Part shown: positions 1 to 7,618 of the stretch, piece after piece
Layout of the letters: each line of letters starts with the position of its first letter
Numbering within the stretch: the first letter of the stretch is position 1
Assembly (NCBI GenBank): GCA_038215275.1
Contig: JBBQRA010000011.1
Coordinates: 1 to 46,904 of the forward strand
Length of the DNA stretch: 46,904 nt
DNA from: Ga0077553 sp038215275
Lineage (GTDB): Bacteria; Acidobacteriota; Terriglobia; Bryobacterales; Bryobacteraceae
Direction: 5' to 3'
Position numbers and translations under genes: made by a program
The notes under the pieces: generated by a model
Database searches by the model: none
What the model saw: the letters and a program-made list of their open reading frames with translations, nothing else
Told to the model about the DNA's origin: nothing

Positions 1-1
1 T

Positions 2-499
2 ATGCCTAAAGGTCCAGCCGCCCGAACCATGGACAATGTGTCCCATCCCCTGCCGCCGACGCTGATGCCGGGGCCGGGTTCGTCCAACGTTCTGATTGGC
101 TTTATGCCTGCTTGGCGGGGTATGCCGCTGGCCGCCGCAGCAGGCTTGCAGGCGGCGCAGCAGGCGGCGGATATTGCGATCAAGGCGGCCGAGTCGGCGA
201 CGAAGGCCGCGGTTGGTCCAGCCGCACCGATCGCGTTAGCGGCCGAGCAAGCCCTGAAGGCCAGTCTCCTTGCCTCAATGAGCAGCATGGTCACGGGTAT
301 GTCGGGGGGAGCGGATATCCATATGTGCACGGTGCCGACTCCCGTTCCTCCCCATGGTCCTGGCGTCGTGATTGATGGATCCGCGACAGTAAGCATCAAC
401 AATCTGCCGGCCTGCCGCCTAGGCGATACGGTGCTCGAAGCCATTGGCGGACCGAACAAGATCGCCAAGGGCGAAACGACCGTAATCATCGGGGGCTGA
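2..499 (+). CDS. PAAR-domain protein (spike tip of a contractile injection system)
   Basis: The 165-residue protein opens with MPKGPAART, followed by alternating His/Pro/Gly-rich strands. It ends with a second PAAR-like half (about residues 103-165, GADIHMCT ... ACRLGDTV ... TTVIIGG). An Ala-rich helical insert lies between the halves at about residues 42-97. PAAR and DUF4150-type proteins sharpen the VgrG spike of type VI secretion systems or related contractile injection systems and often recruit an effector. The ATG lies at base 2, so the ribosome-binding site is outside the window and an earlier start cannot be excluded. Six bases after its stop begins an exported beta-lactamase-fold hydrolase. 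No VgrG or sheath gene is visible, so which system it serves is unknown. The family call is firm; the role is inferred from the family. Confidence 0.8.
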   Translation: MPKGPAARTMDNVSHPLPPTLMPGPGSSNVLIGFMPAWRGMPLAAAAGLQAAQQAADIAIKAAESATKAAVGPAAPIALAAEQALKASLLASMSSMVTGMSGGADIHMCTVPTPVPPHGPGVVIDGSATVSINNLPACRLGDTVLEAIGGPNKIAKGETTVIIGG

Positions 500-505
500 G
501 GCCGG

Positions 506-1588
506 GTGCGTCGCCGGTCGTTTCTGCTATTCGGTGCAAGCGCTGGCCTTTATGCGGGGCCGCTTGAGGACCGGATCCGGCGAATTGAGCAGCGTTGGCT
601 GCCGGTGACGTCAATGGCCGGGGAGCGTGTGCCTGCCGTGAGCATGGCCGTTTTCCGTGGCGGACAGATTGAATGGGCTCGCGCTTACGGCGTGGCGACA
701 ACGACAGGGACGCTGTTCCAGGCTGCGTCGATTTCGAAGCCGCTGACGGCCATGGCGGCGCTGCATATGGCGCAGTACGGCAACTTCACGTTGGATGAAG
801 ACGTAAACGGCAAATTGAAGAGTTGGCAGGTGCCGGAGAACGAGTTCACGGCCGCGGCGAAGGTTACCGTGCGGGGGATTCTGAGCCATACCGCGGGGCT
901 GACCGTACACGGGTTTCCAGGCTACGACGAGGACGACGACGTGCCGAGTGTGCTGGAGATTCTCGACGGGAAGATTCCGGCCCGAACGCTGCCGGTGCGT
1001 GTGGACCAACAGCCGGGAACGAAGTTCCGTTATTCTGGCGGCGGTTACACGGTGTTGCAGGTCCTGCTCGAAGATCGCTTTGGCAAGGCGTTTCCGGAGT
1101 TGATGCGACGCATCGTGTTGCAACGTTTGTCGCTCCACACAAGTACTTTCGAACAACCGCTACCGGCGGAATTGGCGGCGCGGGCGGCGGTGGGGTTCCA
1201 TGCGAACGGCCGGAGTTATACGGGCGGATGGCACGTGTATCCGGAGATGGCGGCGGCAGGGTTGTGGACGACGCCGATCGACTTGGCGAAGTTTGCGATT
1301 GAAGTGCAGAACGCGTTGGCAGGCAAGTCGAACAAGGTGGTGGGGAAGGCATCCGCGGAGTTGATGGTGACGCCGCACATCGGCGTCTATGGGCTGGGCT
1401 TCGAGACGCGGCCGGGGTGGTTCGGGCACGGCGGATCGAACGCGGGCTACCGGTGCCGGCTTTGGGCGGCGCGTGACGGATCGCACGGAGCGGCCGTGAT
1501 GACGAACTCAGATAGCGGCGCGCCGCTCGTCGGGCGGATTATTGCGGCGATTGCCGCGGAGTCCGGCTGGCCGGAGGGGCTGGGTTAG
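506..1588 (+). CDS. Serine hydrolase, beta-lactamase / class C PBP family, exported
   Basis: The 360-residue protein matches the PF00144 family (class C beta-lactamases, D-Ala-D-Ala carboxypeptidases, esterases). The nucleophile motif S75-I-S-K78 follows LFQAA, the second motif is Y176-S-G, and the third-motif region reads GHGG near residue 310. All are in the expected order and spacing. The N-terminus (MRRRSFLLFGASAGLYA) has an arginine cluster followed by a hydrophobic stretch, like a Tat or Sec signal. The start is GTG at 506, just after the upstream PAAR stop. Substrates in this family cannot be read from sequence: a peptidoglycan peptide, a small ester or a beta-lactam are all possible. 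The adjacency to a PAAR gene could hint at a wall-targeting effector, but its own signal peptide argues for independent export. Confidence 0.85.
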   Translation: MRRRSFLLFGASAGLYAGPLEDRIRRIEQRWLPVTSMAGERVPAVSMAVFRGGQIEWARAYGVATTTGTLFQAASISKPLTAMAALHMAQYGNFTLDEDVNGKLKSWQVPENEFTAAAKVTVRGILSHTAGLTVHGFPGYDEDDDVPSVLEILDGKIPARTLPVRVDQQPGTKFRYSGGGYTVLQVLLEDRFGKAFPELMRRIVLQRLSLHTSTFEQPLPAELAARAAVGFHANGRSYTGGWHVYPEMAAAGLWTTPIDLAKFAIEVQNALAGKSNKVVGKASAELMVTPHIGVYGLGFETRPGWFGHGGSNAGYRCRLWAARDGSHGAAVMTNSDSGAPLVGRIIAAIAAESGWPEGLG

Positions 1589-2004
1589 TTCAGGCGCGTA
1601 GCAAGGACACGGGCTTCGGCATCGGCTTCTTTCTCGGTGAGGCCAATGATGCCGGCCATCCACGGGCCCTTGGTGAAGACGAATACAGGTTGGCCGCCGT
1701 CGGCGCCGAAATAGCCGCCGAAGCTGGGGATGAGCTTCGCGCCTTGGAGGGCCTTCTTCCAATCGAGCAGGAGGATGGCGGCGGTGGTGGGGTCCTTGAG
1801 CTTCGTGACGAAGACACGGTACTCCTTGGCGCCCTTCTTGTAAGTGGCGAGCGTCCCGCCGGGCATGAACGTCTTGCCGAGGAGAGCTCTGGGAATGAGT
1901 TCGGCCTTGGTCCGGTTGGCCATCGGAAGCCGGCGGGATTCGTCGGCGGGTTGGGCGAAAGCCGGGACAAGTAGAAAGACGAGAGAAATGCAAAGTCTCA
2001 GCAT
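1585..2004 (-). CDS. Small secreted protein of unknown function
   Basis: This is a 139-residue protein with a clear Sec signal peptide (MLRLCISLVFLLVPAFAQ, cleavage likely after AFA). The mature part is a mixed alpha/beta domain of about 120 residues with repeated hydrophobic strands (YRVFVTKL, PVFVFTKG, MAGIIGL) and a Lys-rich middle. I do not recognise a family. Its stop overlaps the stop of the upstream hydrolase by four bases in a convergent arrangement. Its start lies 25 bp from the divergent alpha/beta hydrolase gene, so the two may share a promoter region. It is kept as a real gene because of the signal peptide, the coherent codon use and the tight fit between neighbours. Confidence 0.65.
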   Translation of the reverse strand: MLRLCISLVFLLVPAFAQPADESRRLPMANRTKAELIPRALLGKTFMPGGTLATYKKGAKEYRVFVTKLKDPTTAAILLLDWKKALQGAKLIPSFGGYFGADGGQPVFVFTKGPWMAGIIGLTEKEADAEARVLATRLN

Positions 2005-2029
2005 GGCGGTATCGTTTACTCTAATCCAT

Positions 2030-3031
2030 ATGCTTCGCTGCGCGGTACTGTTGCTTCCAATTGCGCTTTGGGCGCAAGTTCCATTGTTTGAAGAGGACGT
2101 CCAGAAGTCGCGGCCGTTCCGGGAACAGGGCTACCGCCAGTTTGAGGACTATCTGAAGAAGCTGCCAACGGCCGAGACGCTGCGGCAGCAGTTCCGGACG
2201 AAGATCGGGTTTCCTCCCGCAGGCTTCACGGAGACGCCCGCCATGCGGTGCGAGGCGATGGGTGAAGATGCCATCGCGACCTACTCAAGGTGCTGGGTGA
2301 CGGTCGCGGCGGGACTGGAGACGTATGGGCTCTATCTGGCGCCAAAGAATCGGCAGGGGCCGGCGCCGCTGGTGGTGTCGCTACACGGCGGCGGCGGGTT
2401 TCCCGAGATGGCGCTGTTCAAAGGTGGCGCGAACTACCACGACCAGATTCGCGGAGCGGTGCGGGAGGGGTATGTCGTCTGGGCTCCGCAATTTGTGATG
2501 TATCCGTATCGCGACCGGGATACCAGCACGCCGATCCCGGCAGAGGTGCGGGCCGAATTGGACCTGAAGCTTCGGAATGCGGGCACGAGCCTGATGGCCG
2601 TCGAGTCAATGAAGGTGATTCGGTCGCTCGATGCGGTGCTGGCGCGGCCGGATGTGGATGCCAGCCGCGTGGCAATGATCGGGCTATCCTTCGGTGGGTA
2701 CTACTCGCTCTACATTGCGGCGCTGGATCCACGCATAAAAGTGGTAGTCGCGTCGGGATGCTTCCGGGAGGCGCCGCTGGTGCGGGAGACGGTGATGGGC
2801 GGCCGGCCAATCGACTTGACCTCGCCGCAGCAGGTGGCGCTGATTGCGCCGCGGCCGCTGCAGATCCAGACCGGGGTAAAGGATCCGGCGGCGCCCATCG
2901 AGAGCGTACGGCGGACGTTGGCGGAGGCGCGGGTATATCATCCGGCACTCGACTATCAGGAGTTTGACGGCGGCCACGAATGGCGGGGAGACATTGCATG
3001 GACCTTTCTCAGAAAACACTTGCGGAAATAG
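2030..3031 (+). CDS. Secreted alpha/beta hydrolase (dienelactone hydrolase / acetyl xylan esterase-like)
   Basis: The protein has 333 residues from the ATG at 2030. That start gives a clean signal peptide (MLRCAVLLLPIALWAQ); the longer upstream frame would put about 60 Arg/Ser-rich residues before it. The oxyanion region is SLHGGGGF, the nucleophile elbow is G-L-S220-F-G-G, an acidic residue sits in TGVKDP and the catalytic histidine is in DGGHEW near the C-terminus. This makes a complete Ser-Asp-His triad of the prolyl-oligopeptidase/dienelactone hydrolase type. It probably cleaves esters of plant-derived or other carbohydrates outside the cytoplasm, which is an inference from family members. 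Its 3' end overlaps the following MFS gene by 34 bases, which suggests co-transcription and perhaps uptake of the product. Confidence 0.8.
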   Translation: MLRCAVLLLPIALWAQVPLFEEDVQKSRPFREQGYRQFEDYLKKLPTAETLRQQFRTKIGFPPAGFTETPAMRCEAMGEDAIATYSRCWVTVAAGLETYGLYLAPKNRQGPAPLVVSLHGGGGFPEMALFKGGANYHDQIRGAVREGYVVWAPQFVMYPYRDRDTSTPIPAEVRAELDLKLRNAGTSLMAVESMKVIRSLDAVLARPDVDASRVAMIGLSFGGYYSLYIAALDPRIKVVVASGCFREAPLVRETVMGGRPIDLTSPQQVALIAPRPLQIQTGVKDPAAPIESVRRTLAEARVYHPALDYQEFDGGHEWRGDIAWTFLRKHLRK

Positions 3032-4329
3032 CGAGGAAGAAAGAGCAACGGGCGTGGTACTTCTACGACTGGGCGAACTCGGCGTTCGCCTCGACGGTGC
3101 TGACGCTGTTCTTGGGACCCTACCTGACGTCGATTGCGAAGAACGCGGCGGGGGCGGACGGGATGGTGCATCCGTTCGGATTGAACGTGGATCCGCGGGC
3201 GTTTTGGGGATACTGCGTTTCGCTCTCGGTAATCGGGCAGGTGCTGGTGCTGCCCCTAGTGGGAGCGCTGGCGGACTACAAGCGGAATAAGCGCGAGTTT
3301 CTGGGTTTCTTTGCCTATTTGGGGGCGATCGCCACCATGGCGATGTTCTTTGTACAGGGGAACTTGTATCTGCTCGGCGGAGGCTTGTTTATCTTCGCCA
3401 ACATCGCCTTCGGTGCGGCGAATGTGGTGTCGAATTCGTTCCTGTCGGAGTTGTCGACCCCGGAGGAACGCGATGCGGTGAGTTCCCGCGGATGGGGCTT
3501 CGGGTATCTGGGTGGGGGGCTGCTGCTGTTATTGAATCTGTTGTTTTTCTCAAATGCGGAGGCGTTGGGATTCAGCGAGGGGTTCGCGGTGCGGGTGAGC
3601 CTGTGCTCGGCCGGCGTATGGTGGGCTGGCTTTACGCTGATCCCGCTGGCGGGGCTAAAGAATCGGGGGACGCCGCAGGAGTTGCCGGCAGGCGAGAGTA
3701 TAGTCTCGGTGGGCTTCCGGCAGTTCTTTCACACGGTGAAAGAACTGCGGCATTACCCGCAGACGATGATCTATCTGGTGGCGTATCTGATCTACAACGA
3801 TGCCATTCAGACCGTGATCGCGCTGGCCGGTCAGTTCGGCAGCGATGAGTTGAAAATGCCGATGTCGAAGTTGACCATGGCGATTCTGATGGTGCAGTTC
3901 GTGGCGTTCTTTGGCGCGATGCTGTTTGGCTTCATCGCCTCACGGATCGGGGCGCAGAAGTCGATCATGCTGGCGTTGGTGATCTGGACGATGACGCTGG
4001 GATATATCTACATCGCGGTGACGACACACGAGGAGTTCTTCATCATGTCATTTCTGGTCGGCATGGTGATGGGCGGGACGCAGGCCTTGAGCCGCTCGCT
4101 ATTCTCGCTGATGATTCCTGTCGGCAAAGAGGCCGAGTACTTCAGCGTGTATGAGATCAGCGATAAGGGGACCAGTTGGCTCGGTCCCCTTATCTTTGCG
4201 CTGGCGTTGCAGAGTTCCGGGAGTTATCGGACGGCGATACTCTCCCTGGTGGTGTTTTTTGTGATTGGGTTCGTTTTGTTGAGTCGTGTGGATGTGGCTA
4301 AGGCCGCCGCTACCGCCCGAAATAGTTGA
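2998..4329 (+). CDS. MFS transporter, UMF1 / Atg22-like family
   Basis: This is a 443-residue polytopic membrane protein with about twelve hydrophobic segments. The N-terminal motif WYFYDWANSAF, just before the first membrane helix, is the signature of the UMF1 (Atg22-like) branch of the major facilitator superfamily. The conserved loop LSELSTPEERDAVSSRGWGFGYLGGG and the later GGTQALSRSLFSLMIP stretch also fit. The ATG at 2998 is chosen because GGGAG precedes it at a suitable distance; an ATG at 2980 would add six residues without a better ribosome site. Substrates of bacterial UMF1 proteins are poorly known. The gene overlaps the end of the secreted alpha/beta hydrolase, so both may handle one compound. 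Its stop overlaps the convergent choice-of-anchor gene by 20 bases. Confidence 0.85.
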   Translation: MDLSQKTLAEIARKKEQRAWYFYDWANSAFASTVLTLFLGPYLTSIAKNAAGADGMVHPFGLNVDPRAFWGYCVSLSVIGQVLVLPLVGALADYKRNKREFLGFFAYLGAIATMAMFFVQGNLYLLGGGLFIFANIAFGAANVVSNSFLSELSTPEERDAVSSRGWGFGYLGGGLLLLLNLLFFSNAEALGFSEGFAVRVSLCSAGVWWAGFTLIPLAGLKNRGTPQELPAGESIVSVGFRQFFHTVKELRHYPQTMIYLVAYLIYNDAIQTVIALAGQFGSDELKMPMSKLTMAILMVQFVAFFGAMLFGFIASRIGAQKSIMLALVIWTMTLGYIYIAVTTHEEFFIMSFLVGMVMGGTQALSRSLFSLMIPVGKEAEYFSVYEISDKGTSWLGPLIFALALQSSGSYRTAILSLVVFFVIGFVLLSRVDVAKAAATARNS

Positions 4330-6133
4330 TGGAGACAATGGTCGAGCTCTTCGCGCCAGTCGCATCGGTGACGGTGAGTTCGAAGGTGTAGGCGCCTTGG
4401 CCCTGGCCGAACTGGACAGTGACCTTCGGCGTGTTGGCGGCGGCAGGGAACAACGCCGCCGTGGGGCCCGTGGAGCGCCACGCGTAAGTGAGGGGTCCGG
4501 CGCCAGTGGAGGTGCTGCCGTCGAGTCCCATTTCGCGGGCGAAGGAGTCGCGGCCTTGGGCGACGATCTTCGCGGCGACGGTGACGGCCGGAGCGGGCAC
4601 CGTCATCTCGTAAAGCGCGATGGAGCCGCTGGTTTCGTTCGAGGTAATGAGCAGCGGTTTGCCGTTCGGACTCTGCGCGGCGGTGAGGGCCAGGACGCCT
4701 TCAGGGCCAAGGTCGCCAGCGGTGCCAGCTTCCGGGTTGCCTTTGAAATCGCGCGTGTTGGTGTAGGTGACGTAGACAGGCTTTTCGGGGTCTGTGATGT
4801 CGTAAACCATCACGCCGCCGATGCGTTCGAGGCCGATGAAGGCGTAAAGGCGGCCGTTGAGATCGGTAACGGCGACGCCTTCCGGTTCCGGGCCTTTGTT
4901 GTCGCTGCGGTCGTCGCGGTTGTTGTTCGCGTTGCTGGCGTTAAAGTTGTCCGGGAAAAGGCGGGCCGTGATCTGTTCAAATTGGTCGCCGCTATCGAAG
5001 ATGAGCTTACCGGCGGTGTCCCAGATGGAGAAACTGCGGCCGCCGAGGACGTAGAGGGCGTCGAAGTCGCCGTCGCCGTCGGTGTCGCCAGTGGCGCGGG
5101 TGACGATGAGACGGCCGAGGTTGCCAGCCTGTTGGAGGGTGGCGGCATTCGGGAACTTGGTGGGGTCGAGGCGGAGGCTGCTGACGCGAGCCTCTTCGGA
5201 GTAGGTGCTGTAATCGCGGGAGTCGCCTTCGTTGGCGGTGATGAGCCACGTCTTGCCCTTGGCTTGGAAGGCCGCAATGGCGTCGGGCTGGTACATGCCG
5301 AAGACGGGCCAGTTGGCGATGTTGATCCGGTTGTCGCGGTCGCTGGCATCAAGGCCGTTGCCAGGAAGGCTATGGTCTTTGAAGCCGAGTCCGACGATGC
5401 GGGTAATGCGGGCCTGGTCGATGTCGACGACGCCGAGGGCGTTGTTCTCCTGGAGGGTGACCCATGCAGTTTTCGAATCCGGGGAGATGGCGATGTGCTC
5501 GGGTTCGACATCTTGCGCGACGGTGGCGCGGGGGCCGTAGATGCGAACGCTCCGGCCTAGCGTAGCGCTGTTAAAGGCTTTGAAATCGGCGGTACGGACA
5601 TCGGCCTGCGTGACGTTGGCGATGCCTTTGCTGATGTCGATGATGGAGACGCTGCCTTCGGGGTCGACGGAGTAATCGGCATTGGGTTCGCCTTCGTTGG
5701 CGACAAGGAGTTTCTTCCCGTCTGGTGTAAAGATCAGCATGTCCGGAAGGGCGCCGACTTTGACGGCGCTGAGGAAGTTGCCGTTGAGGTCGTAGAACAC
5801 GACGGAGCCGGGGTCTGTCTTGGGGTTCGCTTCGACCGCCGCGGCAATCACGCTGTTGCCGACCGCGACGCTATTGACGACAGCACCGTAAAGGGGCGAA
5901 ATAAAGAGGCGGAAGAGAGGTCGGGGACGGCTTGGCGTGGAGACATCAAGGCCTTCGATGACGTTGGCCTGAGCGTTGACAAAGAATAGGCGCTTGGTGC
6001 CTTCATCGTAGGCGGCGATCTCGGCGCCGGCCTGATTGAAGAGGTTAGTGGAGTATCCACCGACCTTGTTGATTGTGAAATCCTGCGCGAACGCAGCGCC
6101 GGCGAGGGCCAGCAGAAGTAATGATTTTTTCAT
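4310..6133 (-). CDS. Choice-of-anchor I family secreted protein (beta-propeller plus PKD-like domain)
   Basis: The 607-residue protein starts with a signal peptide (MKKSLLLLALAGAAFA). The bulk is a beta-propeller of the LVIVD/choice-of-anchor I type. Recurring elements include LLVANEGEPNADY, GSVSIIDIS, EPEHIAISPDSKTAWVTLQENNALGVVDI, WLITANEGDSRDY and DTDGDGDFDALYVLGGRSFSIWD (split here over Asp-rich turns likely to bind calcium). The last 85 residues (from about 520) form a PKD/Ig-like beta domain ending in SIVSINYFGR-like strands. No sorting signal or membrane anchor follows, so it may be released or retained by type IX-independent means. These proteins resemble a family often mislabelled alkaline phosphatase; no enzymatic activity is evident here. 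Confidence 0.8.
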   Translation of the reverse strand: MKKSLLLLALAGAAFAQDFTINKVGGYSTNLFNQAGAEIAAYDEGTKRLFFVNAQANVIEGLDVSTPSRPRPLFRLFISPLYGAVVNSVAVGNSVIAAAVEANPKTDPGSVVFYDLNGNFLSAVKVGALPDMLIFTPDGKKLLVANEGEPNADYSVDPEGSVSIIDISKGIANVTQADVRTADFKAFNSATLGRSVRIYGPRATVAQDVEPEHIAISPDSKTAWVTLQENNALGVVDIDQARITRIVGLGFKDHSLPGNGLDASDRDNRINIANWPVFGMYQPDAIAAFQAKGKTWLITANEGDSRDYSTYSEEARVSSLRLDPTKFPNAATLQQAGNLGRLIVTRATGDTDGDGDFDALYVLGGRSFSIWDTAGKLIFDSGDQFEQITARLFPDNFNASNANNNRDDRSDNKGPEPEGVAVTDLNGRLYAFIGLERIGGVMVYDITDPEKPVYVTYTNTRDFKGNPEAGTAGDLGPEGVLALTAAQSPNGKPLLITSNETSGSIALYEMTVPAPAVTVAAKIVAQGRDSFAREMGLDGSTSTGAGPLTYAWRSTGPTAALFPAAANTPKVTVQFGQGQGAYTFELTVTDATGAKSSTIVSINYFGR

Positions 6134-6186
6134 GCACTCCAGCGATATCAGCCTAATGTGACGTGCGGATGAAAAAGTTGTGACGG

Positions 6187-7161
6187 TTAAACTACGACGA
6201 CGATTCGTCCCTGTACTTCACCTTCAAGAATCGACGGCGCGTGGAGTGGCACGCGTTCGAGCGGGATCTCCGTGGTGAGGCTGTCAAGTTTTTCGAGCGG
6301 CATCGTTTCGCCAAGGCGCTGCCAGATGCGGCGGCGTTCGGCGTTTGGAACTTCCACCGAATTGATGCCCAGCAGGTTCACGCCGCGGAGGATAAAGGGG
6401 AGAACGGTGGTAGGCAGGTCCGTACCGCCGGCCAGACCGCAGGCGGCGATGGAGGCGTTGGCGCGCATCTGACGAATCAGGCTGGCGAGCGTTGCGCCGC
6501 CGACGGTATCGACGGCTCCGCCCCATCGCTCTTTTTCAAGAGGCTTCGCGGATTCGGCGCTGAGGACTTGGCGGTCGATGATATCCGTGGCGCCAAGGCT
6601 GCGGAGATATTCGCTGAGGGCGGCGCGCCCGGTGGAGGCGGTGACGCGGAAGCCGCGGGCCGCTAGCAAGGCGATGGCGATACTACCGACGCCTCCGCCC
6701 GCGCCGGTCACGGCGATCTCCGGGCCGCCGGGCAAGGCGCCATGGCGTTCAAGGGCACAGACGCATTGCATGGCCGTAAAGCCGGCGGTCCCGATGGCCA
6801 TCGCCTGGCGGAGGGAGAACGGAGAGGGGATGGGGACGCACCATTCCGCTTGGACCCGGGCGTAGCCGGCGTACCCGCCCCAATGCTTCTCGCCGAGGCC
6901 GCAGCCGGTGACGGCGACCTCGGTTCCGGCGGGAAGCTCCGCCGCGCTCGACTCGATCACCACACCGGCCAAGTCGATCCCGGGGATCATTGGGAACTTG
7001 CGCACCACGCCCGGCTTGCCCGCGATGGCTAGGCCGTCCTTGTAGTTCAGGCTGGAGTAGCGAACCTGAATGAGGACTTCGCCAGGGGGGAGTTCGTCCG
7101 TAGTGAGCCGGACGAGTTTGCCGCCGGTTTCGGTGAGGAGCAGAGCACGGAATTCGGGCAT
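6187..7161 (-). CDS. acuI: Acrylyl-CoA reductase-type quinone oxidoreductase (YhdH/AcuI family)
   Basis: This 324-residue zinc-independent medium-chain dehydrogenase/reductase has the YhdH/YhfP/AcuI hallmarks. These are SSLNYKDGLAI near residue 38, PGIDLAGVV near 60, CGLGEKHWGGYA near 88, TAGFTAMQCV near 126, and the NADPH-binding VTGAGGGVGS near residue 150. The family reduces acrylyl-CoA to propionyl-CoA with NADPH, detoxifying acrylyl-CoA made from 3-hydroxypropionate or DMSP; some members act on other activated enals. It begins three bases after the stop of a secreted NIPSNAP protein, so the two are co-transcribed. Fine substrate specificity cannot be read from the sequence. Confidence 0.85.
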   Translation of the reverse strand: MPEFRALLLTETGGKLVRLTTDELPPGEVLIQVRYSSLNYKDGLAIAGKPGVVRKFPMIPGIDLAGVVIESSAAELPAGTEVAVTGCGLGEKHWGGYAGYARVQAEWCVPIPSPFSLRQAMAIGTAGFTAMQCVCALERHGALPGGPEIAVTGAGGGVGSIAIALLAARGFRVTASTGRAALSEYLRSLGATDIIDRQVLSAESAKPLEKERWGGAVDTVGGATLASLIRQMRANASIAACGLAGGTDLPTTVLPFILRGVNLLGINSVEVPNAERRRIWQRLGETMPLEKLDSLTTEIPLERVPLHAPSILEGEVQGRIVVVV

Positions 7162-7164
7162 CGA

Positions 7165-7587
7165 TTACTTCGCCGTGAAGTAGTTGGCTTCTCCCATCAT
7201 GACGGATTCCACCTTGTCCGTCAGCTTGCCATTGGCCTCGCTGGCTTTGCGGGCGGCAACCCATTCCGGATCGGCGCCAAAGGCCTTCCAGGCTTTCTCG
7301 CGGGCTTCGCGGCTGGGGTATTTGAGGACGTAGATGAGAGTGTTGTCGGCTCCCTTCTCTTTATCGGTGGGGCCCCAGAAACCGATGACGTTGATGCCGT
7401 GTTTGGCGAACAACTTCATGGTGTGATTGCGGAAACGGTTGTGAAGGTCTTCCATCTTGCCGGGGGCGGCGACGTAGGTCCGCAGCTCATAGCTAGTAGC
7501 TTCTTTCTTCAGGGAGGGAGAGGGAGCGGGCGTCTGGGCCAGGCTCGCGACCGCGGTGGCCACAAGGGCCAGGAGGAGTGTGCGCAT
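7165..7587 (-). CDS. Exported NIPSNAP-domain protein
   Basis: The protein has 140 residues starting at the ATG at 7587. A signal peptide (MRTLLLALVATAVASLAQ) precedes a NIPSNAP ferredoxin-like domain recognisable from YELRTYVAAPGKMEDLHNRF, the HTMKLFAKHGINVIGFW segment and the C-terminal YPSREAREKAWKAFGADPEW. A longer open frame runs upstream, but it crosses the divergent nuclease gene and has no domain. NIPSNAP domains are dimeric alpha/beta barrels with no single known function. Secreted versions are common in Acidobacteria and Planctomycetes. It is translated just upstream of the AcuI-type reductase (three-base gap). Confidence 0.8.
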   Translation of the reverse strand: MRTLLLALVATAVASLAQTPAPSPSLKKEATSYELRTYVAAPGKMEDLHNRFRNHTMKLFAKHGINVIGFWGPTDKEKGADNTLIYVLKYPSREAREKAWKAFGADPEWVAARKASEANGKLTDKVESVMMGEANYFTAK

Positions 7588-7618
7588 GGGCCCCAGTTTA
7601 CAATGGAGGCTCCCTGGT

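Noticed and set aside
1844..2029. Upstream extension of the alpha/beta hydrolase
   Set aside because: It is antisense to the signal-peptide region of the divergent gene, and it would bury the hydrolase signal peptide internally.
4286..5560. A 424-codon open frame antisense to the choice-of-anchor gene
   Set aside because: Low-complexity Gly/Ala/Val/Asp translation, no ribosome site, fully inside a well-supported gene.
7599..7604. TACAAT as a -10 box for the AddB-like gene
   Set aside because: It touches the ribosome-binding site (GGAGG at 7605-7609), so a transcript starting downstream of it would lack that site.
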